Positions 1-11,775 of a stretch of 64,000 bases of DNA are shown in pieces. Below the pieces are notes generated by a model. That model saw only the letters and a program-made list of their open reading frames with translations, was not told the origin of the DNA and made no database searches. Location of the stretch: NCBI GenBank assembly GCA_030549775.1, contig CM060174.1:44744707-44808706 (forward strand), given 5' to 3'. Source of the stretch: Tamarix chinensis (Eukaryota; Streptophyta; Magnoliopsida; Caryophyllales; Tamaricaceae). The first letter of the stretch is position 1. Each line of letters starts with the position of its first letter. The position numbers and the translations under genes were made by a program.

Positions 1-296
1 CCATTGGCGCTAGCACACTTCCTTAGTTATCCAGATTCAAAGTGTGTGGATACCGGTAGAGGTGTGACGCAATTCTCACTCGCTCGCTCAAAGGAGATTG
101 AAATCCAGCAATTGAAATAAACTCAATTGGATCAAGAAATCAATCAAACCATTAACAACTTCAAGCCGATTCTGATTCAATCGTAACCTAGTCCAGGTGA
201 CTAGCTGGTTCGTCTTTAATCTAACATATGTTCTTGGTAAATTTAGCCTTTAATTTTATTCCGCTGCATTGTGTTTCGCTTGGCTAAATTCCAACA
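1..296 (+). repeat. 3' end of the left LTR of element A
   Basis: It aligns with 7102-7396 of the right LTR and ends in the same CCAACA. The tRNA-Met primer-binding site follows directly, which fixes the LTR edge at 296. Only the last fifth or so of the LTR is present. Confidence 0.92.
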
Positions 297-297
297 G

Positions 298-309
298 TGG
301 TATCAGAGC
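298..309 (+). other. Primer-binding site of element A (tRNA-iMet type)
   Basis: TGGTATCAGAGC lies one base after the LTR end. This is the complement of the 3' end of initiator tRNA-Met, which primes minus-strand synthesis in most plant copia elements. Confidence 0.93.
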
Positions 310-1995
310 AAAGTGCTATGATTTCTTTCGGCCTGTTGAATTCGTTCTTTGTTTCGATAGGGGTTGATGTGATCTTTCCCTTATTAGTTCTAATTTGTTT
401 TTATTTATTTATTTGGATTAATTGATTTGGTCTAATTTCATAGATCTAATCGATTGAATCTAATGATTTGGTTTTATTTTATCATCCTTATTCGATGATG
501 AATTTGATTGATTTTATGGGATTCAGATGGTTAATCTCTTAAGTTTATGAATATGTTGTACATAACGTTTTATGTCGTAGTAGATTTGATCTACTGGTTT
601 CAATTTTGGTTCTTGTTGGCGGCTAGGATTAGGGTAGATGCATATGCCTAATTTTGTAACATCTATTCAAAGGTTGTATTAATTTGATGAGTTATGTAAC
701 GCCTATTCAATAAAGATAAATTTATGTGATTAATTTATATTAGATAATTAAATATGATTTGATTAAAGCAATTAAATATGATTTAATTTATATTAGACAA
801 TGAGATTTCATTAATTTGATGAGTTATGTAACTCCTATTCAATAAAGATAAATTAATGTGATCAATTCAATTGATGTAAATTAATGTGATTAATTCATAT
901 TGGTCTATTAAATATGGTTTGATTAAGGTGTTTTATGTCCAATAGGGATTGGACGGTTTTTGGATTGATTAGATCAATCCGTTAAGTTTTTTTCCATTGA
1001 AATTAATTAATGTGAATAATTTAATAACCGCCGCCTAGGGCACTTCCCTTATCCCTACGTTATCTTATTTTGCACATGCTTGTATGTTACTTTATGTGAT
1101 AAATGTATGAGTACAGGTATGGAGTAGTTGATCATAGCGATATAGCATGGCCCTATTTAATACAACCTGTGTGTCGTTATGTATTTTTGTAATGGTTTTA
1201 CGACCTGCGAGTCGTTAAGTATTTTGTAAATATTTTCTTCCATTCATAGATCTCTTGTATTTTAGGACACCCTTTTGTATCTATCCTTAGTGCTATTAGC
1301 TAGATCATTAGGAAGTAGTGTACATCCTAAATGATAGGAGTTTGGCACTTAAAGCAAAGGAATTGCCTTGAAGAGTTCAAGGCTGGTGGTGTTCGAAGAA
1401 GAGTAGTGGCAATTGGTTGCCGACCAATTTTGTTCTGGGGCCATGCTATATCAGACACTTAGTATTCTATTGTTTATTTACTTCGTATGTTCTACGTAGC
1501 TATCATTTGTGAATGTTTTGCATGCGTAGTTGTCCCTTTAATATAAGTCTTAAATGCCTTCCCATTACCTCATGCTATTAACACCAGTATCGTCATTGAA
1601 TGGGTTTGCCAAAGCAGAGCATTCATGATTATCTTGGTATAATAGTTTGTGATGATTGTCATTTGTTAAAGGTATTGGTTGGACTTCACAAGGCTATCAA
1701 AATAGTTTTGGGCCTTGAGGCATAAGGTTGGGAATGTCGGGACATTAGATGTCACCCAACAACCAGGAGTTACATAGGATGTAATTAGTAAGGCGTTGCT
1801 TACCTAAATTACTAATATCTTAAGCGATAAGCCAAAGCTTACTTAAGTGTTAGTGAATTATGGGTCCTGGCCTGCAAAATTTCAAAGGGACAATGAGATT
1901 TAGTGGGAGATTCTTTTACTTTGGCGAGTATATAGAATCTAATTATTTAAGAAGCACAAATTTAAATCTTCACATATCTTTTGTTATAGATCTAC
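310..1995 (+). other. Untranslated leader of element A
   Basis: About 1.7 kb without a coding signal separates the primer-binding site from the gag ATG. It is AT-rich. An imperfect tandem duplication covers about 680-930: the phrase GATGAGTTATGTAAC is followed by a shared CCTATTCAATAAAGATAAAT in both copies (about 686 and 818). Nothing else was recognised. Confidence 0.7.
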
Positions 1996-2817
1996 ATGGC
2001 AAATAATAACACCAACACCTTCTCACTGCGATCGGTCCTTGAGAAGGACAAACTAAATGGAAATAACTTCCTTGACTGTCATAGAAATTTGAGAATAGTT
2101 CTCACTCATGAAAGGAAACACTATGTCCTAGAAAAGGCAGTCCCTCAGGAATCGGCAGCTAATGCCCCACGTGCCGAGCAAGCTGCTTATCGTAAGCACA
2201 AAGATGAGTCATTGGATGTAGCTTGTCTAATGTTATCTTGCATGCACTGAGACCTTCAAAAATAGTTTGAGTGCATGGTTGATGCCCATGCTCTCATCAC
2301 TGAACTCAAGAACTTGTTTGAGAAATAAGCTCGAGTTGAAAGGTTTGAGACTACAAAAGCGTTGTTCTGATGCAAGCTCGCATAAGGGAACCCAATCAGT
2401 CCACATGTTCTTAAGATGATTGGCTATTTCGATTATCTTGAGAGATTGGATATTCCCATTAACCAAGAGTTGGCTACGGATCTGATCCTGTAATCATTTT
2501 CCGAGTCATATGATTAGTTCATCATGAACTACATCATGCATGATCTCAAGAAATCGCTAACTGAGTTGCTTGGGATGCTTAAGACTGCTGAACAAAACAT
2601 TAAGAAGCCAAATAATGTTTTGATGGTTTAAAAGGGAAAACGTTTCAAGAGAGTTGGTAAAGGTAAAGGAAAGGCTGATCCCAAAGGCAAGGGTAAGGCT
2701 CCAGTAAAGAACTGGAACAGACTTAACAAGGCCAATCCTAAGCTTGGACCAAATGCTGACCAACAGTGCTTCTATTGTAAGAAGTGTGTCCACTGGAAGA
2801 GGAATTGTAAGAAATAC
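1996..2817 (+). pseudogene. gag: Ty1/copia gag (capsid/nucleocapsid), broken
   Basis: The ATG at 1996 opens an 84-residue frame whose start (LEKDKLNGNNF, then HRNLRIVL) fits the plant copia gag N-terminus. A TGA after residue 84 stops it; recognisable gag sequence continues with further stops and frame changes. Near 2767-2808 the original frame returns and encodes a CCHC knuckle, C-F-Y-C then H then C, for nucleic-acid binding in the particle. This start was chosen because it precedes the conserved gag N-terminus and the knuckle shares its frame. Loss of the capsid core frame means no functional particle protein can be made from this copy. Confidence 0.85.
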
Positions 2818-3219
2818 TTGGAAGATAAGAAGAATGGCTTGGTTGAAGCCACAACTTCAGGTATTTGTGTTATAGAAGTAAATGTTACTATTTCTACTTC
2901 TTCATGGGTATTAGATACCGGATGTGGATCTCACATTTTTACAAATGTGCAGGGTCTAAAGGAGAGTAGAAGAATGGAAAAAGGAGAATTGGACCTACGC
3001 GTTGGAAATGGAGAAAGAGTTGCTGCTCAAGATGTAGGAACATTCAATTTAGCCTTGCCATCGGGATTGATTCTAGAACTTAATAATTGCTATTATGTAC
3101 CTGATATAAGTAGGAACATCATCTCTGTTTCTTGTTTGGACAAGGAAGGCTTTTATTTCATTATTAAGAACAATAGTTGCTCCTTTTATTTTAATGAAGT
3201 GTTTTATGGATGTGCCTAA
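2818..3219 (+). pseudogene. pol: Copia protease and GAG-pre-integrase start
   Basis: This 133-residue open stretch continues the gag frame. It contains SWVLDTGCGSHI, the copia aspartic protease active site (D-T-G), followed by the usual LRVGNG, LPSGL and CYYVPDISRNIISVS segments. The protease cleaves the gag-pol polyprotein. A TAA at 3217-3219 ends it just before NGLYVL-like residues that normally lead into the integrase zinc-binding region. The protease itself looks intact, but its product would be fused to a truncated gag only through the stops upstream. Confidence 0.9.
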
Positions 3220-3817
3220 ATGACTAACGGGCTTTATGTTCTAGATCTTGATTTCCATATTTATAACATAAATACTAAAAGATTCAAGTCTAATGATTTG
3301 AATCCATTTACCTTTGGCATTACCGTTTAGGACATATAAATGAGAATCGCATTATGAAGCTCCATCGAGATGGACTTCTACAATCATTTGATTTTGAATC
3401 ATTTGAAACGTGTGAGTCTTATTTATTAGGGAAAATGGCTAAATCCCCATATTCAGGTAATAGTTAAAGGGCTAATGAATTATTAGACCTCATGCATACT
3501 GATGTTTGTGGACCAATAAGTTCAATTGCTAGAGGAGGGTTTCAATACTTCATCACATTTACTGATGACTTCAGTCGATATGGTTATGTTTATCCTATGA
3601 AACATAATCATTTGAAAAGTTCAAAGAATTTTAGAATGAAGTACAAAACCAACTTGGTAAAACTATTAAAGCTCTTCGATCCGATCAAAGAGGTGAATAC
3701 TTGAGCCAAGCTTTTGATGACCATCTTAAAAGATGTGGAATAGTTTCACAACTCACTCCACCAGGAACTCCACAGTGGAATGGTGTATCTGAATGGAGGA
3801 ATTGAACTTTATTAGAT
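3220..3817 (+). pseudogene. pol: Copia integrase, N-terminal and core part, frameshifted
   Basis: The GAG-pre-integrase remnant (LGHINENRIMKLHRDGL-like residues) occupies about 3320-3420. The first catalytic Asp lies in the MHTDVCGPI motif at 3492, then [12 protein letters not shown]. Between about 3600 and 3670 the frame shifts and [11 protein letters not shown] (second catalytic Asp) is read in the RT frame, followed by a Glu in the WNGVSEW motif near 3778-3797. All three D-D-E positions can be found, but only across two frames and a stop just before 3818. The integrase would insert the cDNA into the genome; here it is non-functional. Confidence 0.86.
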
Positions 3818-5014
3818 ATGGTTCGATCAATGATGAGTCACACCGATATTTCAATCTCTTTCTGGGGCTATACTCTTGAGACCGCATCGTTCACACTAAA
3901 TAGAGCTCCATCAAAAGCAGTAGAAAAGACTCCATATGAGATATGGACCGAAAAAGTTCCAAGTTTATCTTTTCTCAAGATTTGGGGTTGTGAGGCATAT
4001 GTAAAATGTTTGATCTCAAGCAAGCTTGAACCCAAATCAGACAAATGCTTCTTTGTGGGATATCCTAAAGAAACTAAAGCATATTACTTTTACAATCGCA
4101 CCGAGAACAAAGTGTTTGTTGCTTGGCATGGTGTCTTCCTAGAAGGAGAATTTCTTTTTGGAGGAGCTAGTGGGAGTAAAGTACATCTTGAAGAAATTCA
4201 AGAACCACAGGATAATGATCCCAATGTAGTAGAGCCTGAGCAGCCTCTACAATCTATTATAGGACCTGTAGAAGTGGAAAGTGTTCCACGTAGGTCTACA
4301 AGGGTGCGTCACAAGCCAGAGAGATACATATTTCTCATGACTGAACATTGTGATGTGTTATTGTTAGACAATGATGAACCCTTAACATATGAAGAAGCAA
4401 TGATGAGCTCTGACTCCGATAAATGGCTGGACGCCATGAAATCCGAGATGGAATCCATGGATAAAAAGCAAGAATGGACTTTGGTTGATCTGCCTGATGG
4501 TTGTAGAACCATTGGGTGCAAATGGATTTTCAAGAAGAAACTTGATAAGGATGAAAATGTGGATGTTTTTAAGGCACGTCTAGTGGCTAAAGGTTTCAAA
4601 GATATTTATGGTACTGACTATGATGAAACCTATTCACCTGTTGCTATGCTTAAATCCATTCAGATCCTTCTAGCAATTGCTGCATTCCATGATTATGAAA
4701 TATGGCAAATGGATGTCAAAACTGCATTCCTTAATGGTTATTTACAGGAGGATGTGTATATGACACAACTAGAAGGTTTTGGGCATCCTAGCATTGCTGG
4801 AAAGGTATTCAAGGTTAAGAGATCCATTTATGGTCTTAAGCAAGCATCTCGGAGTTGGAATCTTCGTTTTGATGAAGTAGTCAAAGAGTTTGGCTTCATC
4901 AGATGCGAAGAAGAGTCTTGTGTTTACAAGAAGTTTAGTGGGAGTGCAATTTTTTTCCTTGTTCTTTATATGGATGACATAATCCTTATTGGAAATGATA
5001 TTCCTATGCTATAG
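3818..5014 (+). pseudogene. pol: Copia integrase C-terminus and reverse transcriptase
   Basis: A 398-residue open frame. The first part (FWGYTLETASFTLNRAPSKA, KIWGCEAYVK) is the copia integrase C-terminal region. From about residue 190 it is an RVT_2-type reverse transcriptase: WLDAMKSEMES, CKWIFKKKLDKD, KARLVAKGF, YDETYSPVA, QMDVKTAFLNG, and the catalytic YMDD near 4969-4980. The frame closes at a TAG after IPML, where an intact relative would read on. The RT active site is preserved. It is the best-kept domain of the element. Confidence 0.93.
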
Positions 5015-5047
5015 TCTGTAAGAACATGGCTAGGTAATTCATTTTCA

Positions 5048-5656
5048 ATGAAGGATCTTGGCGAGGCAGCCTATATTTTGAGGATCAAGATATATAGGGA
5101 TAGATCAAGAAAGTTGATTGGATTAAGTCAGAGTACTTATATCGACAAGATCCTATATAGGTACAATATGCAAGACACTAAGAGAGGTTTCTTGCCTATG
5201 CAACATGGTCTGGCTCTTAGCAAGACTCAGTGTCCTCAGACACAGGATGAGAGAGACCGCATGAGTAGAATTCCATATGCTTCAGCCATTGGTTTTATTA
5301 TGTATGCCATGTTGTGTACTCGCCCAGATATCTCATATGCCATTAGTATAGAAAGAAGGTTCCAATCTGAGCCTAGTGAGAGTCACTGGACTGTAGTCAA
5401 GAACATTCTCAAGTACTTGAGAAGGACAAAGGAAATGTTATTGGTATATGGAGGAGAACAGGATCTGTTGGTAACTGGTTACATAGATGTAAGTTTCCAA
5501 ACAGATAAAGATGATTTCCCATCGCAGTCAGGTTATGTGTTTTGCCTTAATGGTGGCGCTGTGAGTTGGATGAGTTCAAAACAAGACACACTTGCTGATT
5601 CTACAACAGAAGCTGAGTATATTGCTGCTTCAGAAGCATCAAAGGAAGCAATGTAG
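5048..5656 (+). pseudogene. pol: Copia RT thumb/connection and RNase H
   Basis: It continues the RT frame after a TAG. MKDLGEAAYIL marks the post-YMDD region and QSTYIDKILYRYNM the connection. YIDVSFQTDKDD, SGYVFCLNGGAVSW and STTEAEYIAASEA carry the RNase H acidic residues that remove the RNA strand. A TAG at 5654-5656 replaces what is normally a Trp codon (EAMWI) and interrupts the domain. Confidence 0.9.
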
Positions 5657-5683
5657 ATTAGAAAATTCATCACAAAACTAGAA

Positions 5684-5956
5684 GTGATTCCTAGCATTCT
5701 GAGTCTAGTTTTTTTATACTGTGAAAACAATGGAGCTATTGCACAGGCTAAGGAGCTAAGGTCTCATCAGAAGACCAAGCACATACTCAGGAAACATCAC
5801 ATCATTCGAGAGATTGTCCAGAGGGGTGATGTGAATTTGTGCAAGGTTCATACAAATGCAAATATTGTTGATCCATTAACCAAACCTCTTCCACAACCTA
5901 AGTATGAACGTCATACTAGTTCACAAGGCATTATGCTTATACATGATTGGTCCTAG
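5684..5956 (+). pseudogene. pol: Copia RNase H C-terminal end
   Basis: Same frame as the RT. The residues around YCENNGAIAQAKELRSHQKT and HIIREIVQRGDV match the end of plant copia RNase H, with SHQKTKHI conserved. The stop at 5954-5956 is the natural end of pol, just before the polypurine tract. Confidence 0.85.
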
Positions 5957-5959
5957 TGC

Positions 5960-5970
5960 AAGTGGGAGAC
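5960..5970 (+). other. Polypurine tract of element A
   Basis: AAGTGGGAGAC lies directly before the 3' LTR, the expected position of the plus-strand primer. Similar GTGGGAGA tracts precede many plant copia LTRs. Confidence 0.82.
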
Positions 5971-7396
5971 TGATGGAAATATGCCCTAGAACCAATCATA
6001 TGTTATGATTTGTATTTGCATATTTAGTGATTGTGCTTATTAATAAAAGCATCAATTGATGTTATTCATTCAAATGTTGTTATCCCTTTGAATAATTATT
6101 CTTTATGTAGATAATCAAGTATGTGACTGGATTGTGGAACTCTACTAATAGATAGAAAGATTATTATTCAAGAACTGTCCCTAGTCTAATATCATCTAAT
6201 TAAGGGATATTAGAGATTATAAGACTAGTATGTTGATTAGTTGATGATCATGTTCCACTGATCATTGATATCAGATATCAAACTAATAACATAGATACAA
6301 GTTATGGAACATGATATTGAACCGACCCAGTAGGAGGACACTACATTAAATATTGTGCAAAGTGTCATCAGTGTTCTCCAAATTGTATATCAGATCTTCG
6401 TATTTGCCGGTATGATGATCATTCTGTTTTAACTTTACCAATCATTACCCTTATTAGGGGTGATCATAAAGGTATTGATTAGACATGTTGTGAATCATAT
6501 AGAGGCACATAGTTGATCAAGATGGGATTTGTCCCTCTCATGACATGAGAGAGATATCTTTGGGCCCCTCGACAAGTATGACTAATGTTAGCATGGCCAT
6601 GTGCAAACGAGGTGTCGTTTGTTTAAGGTTAGTCTTACTTGGTGATCGAGAAAGAGTGTGATTGAACATAGCAAGGATGACACGACCAATTCCTTGTGTT
6701 CAATCTAAATATCGTGTGACAAAAGGACAAATATACGGGTTATTAATAGGTTATGTCGAGCATAGGACATTTGCGTAATTTGGGTAGTCATAACGTCTTG
6801 CTAGAGACCTCTTATGATTTGTGGGCCCGAAAGGAGTTTCGGTCCACTGCCAATATTACGTGAACCTATAGGGTCACACACCAAACTGAACTGGATCAAA
6901 AAGATAAGATGAGATCTTAATATGATTAATATCTCATCAAGTCCAAGTGGTTTTAATGTGATTAAGGACCAAGTCCAATGCCACTAGGTGGGCTAGAGTG
7001 TTAATATAAATACCCAAGCTAGGGTATTTTCTCTCTCTATAAGAGTGAGAGAAAAGAATCTAGCCACCAACGCTGGTTATTCACGAAATTGAGAGAGTGT
7101 TCCATTGGCGCTAGCACGCTTCCTTAGTGATCCAGATTCAATGTGTGTGGATACTAGTAGAGGTGTGACGCAATTCGCACTCGCTCGCTCAAAGGAGATT
7201 GAAATCCAGCAATTGAAATAAACTCAATTGGATCAAGAAACCAATCAAACCATTAACAACTTCAAGCCGATTCTGTTCAATCGTAACCTAGTCCAGGTGA
7301 CTAGCAGGTTCGTCTTAAATCTAGCATATGTTCCTGGTAAATTTAGCCTTTAATTTTATTCCACTGCGTTGTGTTTCGCTTGGCTAAATTCCAACA
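5971..7396 (+). repeat. Right LTR of element A (1426 bp)
   Basis: Starts TGATGGAAATATGCCC and ends CCAACA, so it has the canonical TG...CA ends. The start resembles the TGTTGGAAATATGCCC class common in plant copia elements. A TATA box lies at 7005-7012, followed by a CT-rich stretch, which places U3 at about 1.03 kb and R-U5 at about 0.36 kb. Confidence 0.93.
7005..7012 (+). promoter_or_regulatory. TATA box in the element A LTR
   Basis: TATAAATA in a good position in the LTR, followed by a CTCTCTCT-rich initiator region; transcription probably starts about 30 bp downstream. Confidence 0.65.
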
Positions 7397-7581
7397 AAAG
7401 GTCACATAATGCATGCAAAATAATTAAAAGATCATAAGGTCCAACATAATAACATAAAGGCATATGAAAATTCTGATGAATATACAAAGGTCCAATATAT
7501 TTCAGATTAATTACTTAATTAATCTCTTATCGAAAATATTTTCACACCATGTACTTTATCAAGTCCACATGAGTATGGGAA

Positions 7582-7926
7582 CCCCACTATTTTAGCCGGT
7601 GGATCGGTCTCCAGGGCACTTCGGTGCCTGACCACTATTGTAGCTAGTGGATCGGTCACTTAGGGTACATGCCCTAACACTATTTTATGCTGGTGGATCG
7701 GTCTAGCCCCTTCTCACATGGTGTTCCACTGTAAGTACTTAGTTTTTTTCCCATGTCTTACTAAACTATAAGGTTTGGTTTATTGAGCTCAGGATCCCCC
7801 AATATTTTAGCCGGTGGATCGGTCACTTAGGGTAACATACCCTACCACTATTTTAGCCGGTGGATCGGTCTCTAAGATACCTCGGTACCTGGCCATTATT
7901 ATGTCGATGGATTGATCTAGGCCCGG
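7582..7926 (-). repeat. Array of covarying hairpin units in LTR C (two clusters)
   Basis: Five or six copies of a motif read on the minus strand as ACCGATCCACCGG...AATAGTGG. The linkers can fold: AGGGCAC/GTGCCT, TAGGG/CCCTA, AGGGTA/TACCCT and a weaker AGaTACC/GGTAcCT. A gap containing the CAGTGGAACACCATGTG-like phrase and the GAGCTCAATAAA signal separates the clusters. Confidence 0.78.
7779..7790 (-). promoter_or_regulatory. Conserved GAGCTCAATAAA, candidate polyadenylation signal (LTR C)
   Basis: On the minus strand this reads GAGCTCAATAAA. The same 12-mer lies between the two hairpin clusters in LTRs B, D and H. The AATAAA core suggests 3'-end formation, by inference only. Confidence 0.45.
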
Positions 7927-8766
7927 CTTAATACTCTTCCACTTTACATGATTAATGTCTTATGTATCTTATTCATAATTTTAACCCTAGACATGCATGA
8001 CTCACTCTCCCCACACCTATCCTCCAACGGACTCTTTCAACATCATCAGAATCATGTACCTCCCAACTTGCCCCAACATTCTCTCCTCCATATCTTATCT
8101 CACATTAGGAGTCCAACCCTTAAGTATATAGGTTAAGGCCCACTACTTTACACTGCCAAGTCCACTCCACATCTCAATCTAGGGCTTTATCCCGAAACCC
8201 TAATTTTAACCTTTGTGATCCATCCCACTCCATTTCACACGACCCAAATCATTTTTAACACTCCACCCATCATAACCTTTAAATTCAACTCTCATCATTA
8301 CGCCTTACACATCAAGCACAGGTTTGTTCACAAAACCCTAGGTAACCACACCAAACCCTAATTAGCCACAACAAACCTTAGCTTCCTTATATCCACATGT
8401 CACCCTTCCATTTCTTACATTCCACTTATTATTTTTCCCTTCCAATCATGATCATCATTACTTGATCAATTTCATAATTCTCTCGTACTCCACTTACCAT
8501 CATTTATTTCTCCTTTTTACCACCTCCTTAAATCAGGGTTTTCCTCCCAAACCCTAGCTCAGTCTTCTATGTACCCTTATATTACTCCACGTACTATTTT
8601 TCATCCAAAGTGTTCAAACACCCAAACAACACTTACATCACCTTCCTCATATGCCATATCAACTTTCCATACGTAAATTTCATGCCCATGCAGACTTTAT
8701 ACATCCCATGCAACTATTCAAATCTTTCATCCAAACTCTAAAAATTCCACATAAAAACCCTAGAAT

Positions 8767-8771
8767 CAACT
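8767..8771. repeat. Left target-site duplication of element B (CAACT)
   Basis: CAACT immediately precedes the LTR start TGAAATGCC and is repeated exactly at 18804-18808 after the right LTR end. Confidence 0.93.
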
Positions 8772-9808
8772 TGAAATGCCCCAAAAATTTCTAATTTTAA
8801 ATATTATATTTAAATGATGTTTTATCATAAAGAATAATTAAATAAATTATTTAATTAAAATAAAAGGAAATTAATTAGGATAAATCAAGAATAAATTTAT
8901 AAGTATTTTTATTAGGAGAGATTTTGGGTATTTTAGCTAATTAATGATTTTAATTTGGGAATTAATTAAATAAATTATTTTATTTAAAATAAGAATGAGA
9001 AAATAGTTTTAATTTAATAATAATTTTATAAATAATTTAATTGGAGGAATTTAGGGTGTTTTGATAATTAAAATGGAATTTATGGAAAATCTTTTAAAAA
9101 TCCTAATTTAGCCTAAAAAGGGATTTAAATATTATTTTATTCAAATATTTTATATTAAATACCCAAAAATATTCTAATTTATTTATTTAAACCCAAATCC
9201 TTATTTTCTTCCCTTTTTTTTTTTTCCCTTTTTCCTCTTTCTTTTTCTTTTCCTTTTTCTTTCTTTTCTTTCTTCCTCCTTCTTCCGCCGATTGGGCCTG
9301 GCGCGGCCCAATCCTCTTCTTTTTCTCCTTCTTCTTCTCCCGCGGCCCAGCGTCGCTGGCCTTCTTCCTGCGTGCTCCCAGACGCGTCGTTTTGGACGCT
9401 TTAATGTCGAGACGCTGCGTGTCAATAAGTGAGGGCCTAACCGCGCGCGAACCGCCCGGTTCTCCCCTTTTCTTTTCTTTTCCCCGGCCCGACCGGTCCG
9501 CCTCCTTTCCTTCTTCCTTCTTCCTCCTTCCTCCTCCGTCGACGCTGCTGCACCTTTCGACCCCGTCAATGGCATCTCCGGCTACGGTGATTAATACCGC
9601 TGTTTCTTGCCTCATTGTCTTCCTCTTAACTCCAGAAATAAATTTGCATAATTATTCGGCGTTAAATCTCGCCCGTTTCCTCTCCCAGCCTCGCGAAATT
9701 CCGAAATATACCAAACGATACCCGATCGTTTTCCGCCGCCGGCTGCCCAAATTCTCGCACCCTCTAGCTTCCTGCCAACCCCAAAACCCTATTATACCAT
9801 CTTCAATC

Positions 9809-9816
9809 TATAAATA
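9809..9816 (+). promoter_or_regulatory. TATA box of left LTR B
   Basis: TATAAATA followed by a GC-rich, start-site-like region. It puts the likely transcription start near 9840, so about 3 kb of the LTR would be transcribed as R-U5 leader. The same box occurs at the same place in LTRs C and D. Confidence 0.72.
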
Positions 9817-10439
9817 GCCTCGTGGTAGGAGTTGTGGAAGATTTTTTTCCCGAAAACCCTCGACGAAGGCTGCCACCACCGAGACTTTAGACGCCAATTT
9901 CTCCACCGTTAGCCAACCTCAGCGCCACCGAAACATTTCATTTTCTTCCCTGAAAGTCACTATAATTAACTAAACCATTTTCACCTCTCGATTCTTCTTG
10001 CACGGGCCTCCATAGCCGTGCCAAATTGACTGCCTGTCTCGCCTGAATTTTTATCCCGAAACCCTTAAGTCGCCGTCCGCCGCCGTTTCCGCCACTTTCA
10101 CTGCCATCTGAACCACCCAAAAACTCTCTATAATCCTCCTCTACCGAACCATAACCTTATTATAATTTTTCCCTTGCTATTCCTCTCTTGTGCTTCATCT
10201 TTTCACTCTTAGACCCATTTTCCGGCCACCGCCGTGCACCACCGCCGGTGCCGCCACTTCCTGCCAACTCAAGGTGAAACCCTAGACCATCTTAACCCTT
10301 TTTCCCTATTTATTGTAAATTATTCTGTTTTTATTTTAGTTATTTGTATTTAGTGGATTATAATAATTATTTCTTTTCTAACAATAATATTATTATTTAA
10401 TATGATAGTTATACTAAATTTTATTTGCAGGGTAGGAAG

Positions 10440-10760
10440 TAGTAATAAAATAATTTTATTGTTAGTTTCGAATTTTAAGTTATTAATTGAATTATTATAT
10501 GATTATTATCGTTATTATTATTATTATTAATATATTATAATTATTAGAATAATTATTATTATTATGTTATTATTTATTCTGGAAAATATGAGACCCTATT
10601 GTTATATTAATATTCGCACTTTGGTGTTTCAGAATTTTTAAGTCTACTTTTATTAACCATTAGTAATATTATCTTTATTATAACATTTAGTCATTATCAT
10701 TATTATTATTATTGTTATTATTATTAGTATTATTTTATCTTTATAATATTATTTTGGTGA
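10440..10760 (+). repeat. TTA/TTATT microsatellite tract in left LTR B
   Basis: Several runs of TTATTATTA-type sequence separated by short unique stretches. The same tract, much longer in C and D, occupies the same place between the TATA box and the GGAGC palindrome. Confidence 0.8.
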
Positions 10761-10947
10761 AGGGTAGAAACCCTTATATCACCTCTTTGTTTTGAATTAC
10801 ATTATTAATTTTAATATAATAATTTTTAATTAAAAATAAGGTTTTGGGATAAGTTAGAAATTATAATAGCATTCTTAAGAGAAAACCTAATCCTAGTATT
10901 TTTTTTTTCATAGTAGGTGAGCCCAACCCAAGCCTTCAAGTGGTATA

Positions 10948-10959
10948 GGAGCGTGCTCC
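10948..10959 (+). other. Conserved inverted repeat GGAGCGTGCTCC (left LTR B)
   Basis: Near-perfect 12-bp palindrome, perfect in D (34442-34453), about 20 bp upstream of the donor-like GTAAGG. Also in C at 19977-19988 (minus). Confidence 0.6.
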
Positions 10960-11239
10960 AAGACAGGTGACGTTCTAGGTAAGGGGTGCTAAGGCCATAT
11001 TTGTATTATGTGATTTTATGCTATGCATGCCATGTGATGTTAGTTATAGTGCATTTCGTGTGAATGTTGTATAATTGTTATTAATACAACATGATTATGG
11101 GATTGAAGTATATTAGTGTGGATAAATGGTAGCATGAGAATCATGTGTACATTTATGTTGTTATTGTTGTATAATGTGGTTTCAAGACATGCATGATGTG
11201 ATTGTAAAATAATGATGGAGTTGCATGCTGCTAGGGTTT

Positions 11240-11660
11240 GGCATAAAATAGTATGGTGTTAGTAGTTTGCATGAAATGGCCTGGTGTTAGGGTTTTACAT
11301 GAAGGGGGTATGGTGTTATGGGTTTTCTTGATAGGGTATGGGTATTGGTTTTGCATGATATGGTATGGGTATTGGTTTTGCATGATATGGTATGGTATTA
11401 TGGTTTGCATGGAAGTATGTCTACGTGGAGTTGAGGTTTGTATGTGAATTAGGGCTTGCATGTGAATTAGGGTTAGTATGGGAATGCGATCTATGTTGAG
11501 TTGAGGATTACATGTGAGTTAGGGTTGGCATATGAATTGGGTTTTTAAGGGGTCATGGGTTACGTGGAGTTAGGGTTCGCATGGGAGCTAGGGTTTGCAT
11601 GTAAGTGTAGTTTACGTGGAGTTAGTTTTGCATGGGAGCTAGGGTTACATGCAGGTGTGG
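11240..11660 (+). repeat. GGGTTTGCATG minisatellite in left LTR B
   Basis: Degenerate tandem units such as TATGGGTATTGGTTTTGCATGA and AGGGTTTGCATGGGAGCT. Many contain TAGGGTTT, the reverse of the AAACCCTA telo-box. The frames at 11231, 11253 and 11555 come from this repeat. Confidence 0.75.
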
Positions 11661-11775
11661 TTCACATGGAATTAGTCATGCATGTCTGGGCAAATGTGTG
11701 TGCATGGAAAATATTTATGAATAAAATATTTAAGACACTAATCTTTTAAAGTGGAAGATTATTGAGCCGAGTCCA

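Larger units (their letters stand above)
1..7396 (+). mobile_element. Element A: Ty1/copia LTR retrotransposon, left LTR truncated by window edge
   Basis: The order is partial 5' LTR, tRNA-Met primer-binding site, leader, gag with zinc knuckle, protease, integrase, RT, RNase H, polypurine tract and complete 3' LTR. The PR-INT-RT-RH order is diagnostic of Ty1/copia. The 295-296 bp shared by the two LTRs differ at about 13 positions plus one indel by eye (roughly 4-5%), so the insertion is not recent. The pol reading frame changes at least twice and has several stops, so the copy is dead. It sits inside the minus-strand LTR called C, whose sequence resumes at 7397. The left boundary and left TSD are outside the window; the five bases after the right LTR are AAAGG. 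Confidence 0.93.
7397..8771 (-). mobile_element. Element C, inner piece: minus-strand giant LTR (R-U5 part)
   Basis: The reverse complement aligns in order with element B's LTR. From 7400 it shows the AATTAAGTAATTAATC region, two clusters of the GGTGGATCGGT motif (7582-7731, 7791-7926), the conserved GAGCTCAATAAA between them (7779-7790), and a stretch rich in AAACCCTA (8160-8771). Copia A is inserted at its left edge and element B at its right edge, between the CAACT duplications. It continues at 18804. No protein is encoded; the 62-residue frame at 7948 is chance. Confidence 0.82.

Noticed and set aside
9187..9817. Long K/E/R-rich and S/F/P-rich open frames (also 15148-15611, 22125-22483, 32408-33033, 38715-39871)
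   Set aside because: They arise from purine/pyrimidine-biased LTR DNA with few stops, overlap on both strands, and have no domain.
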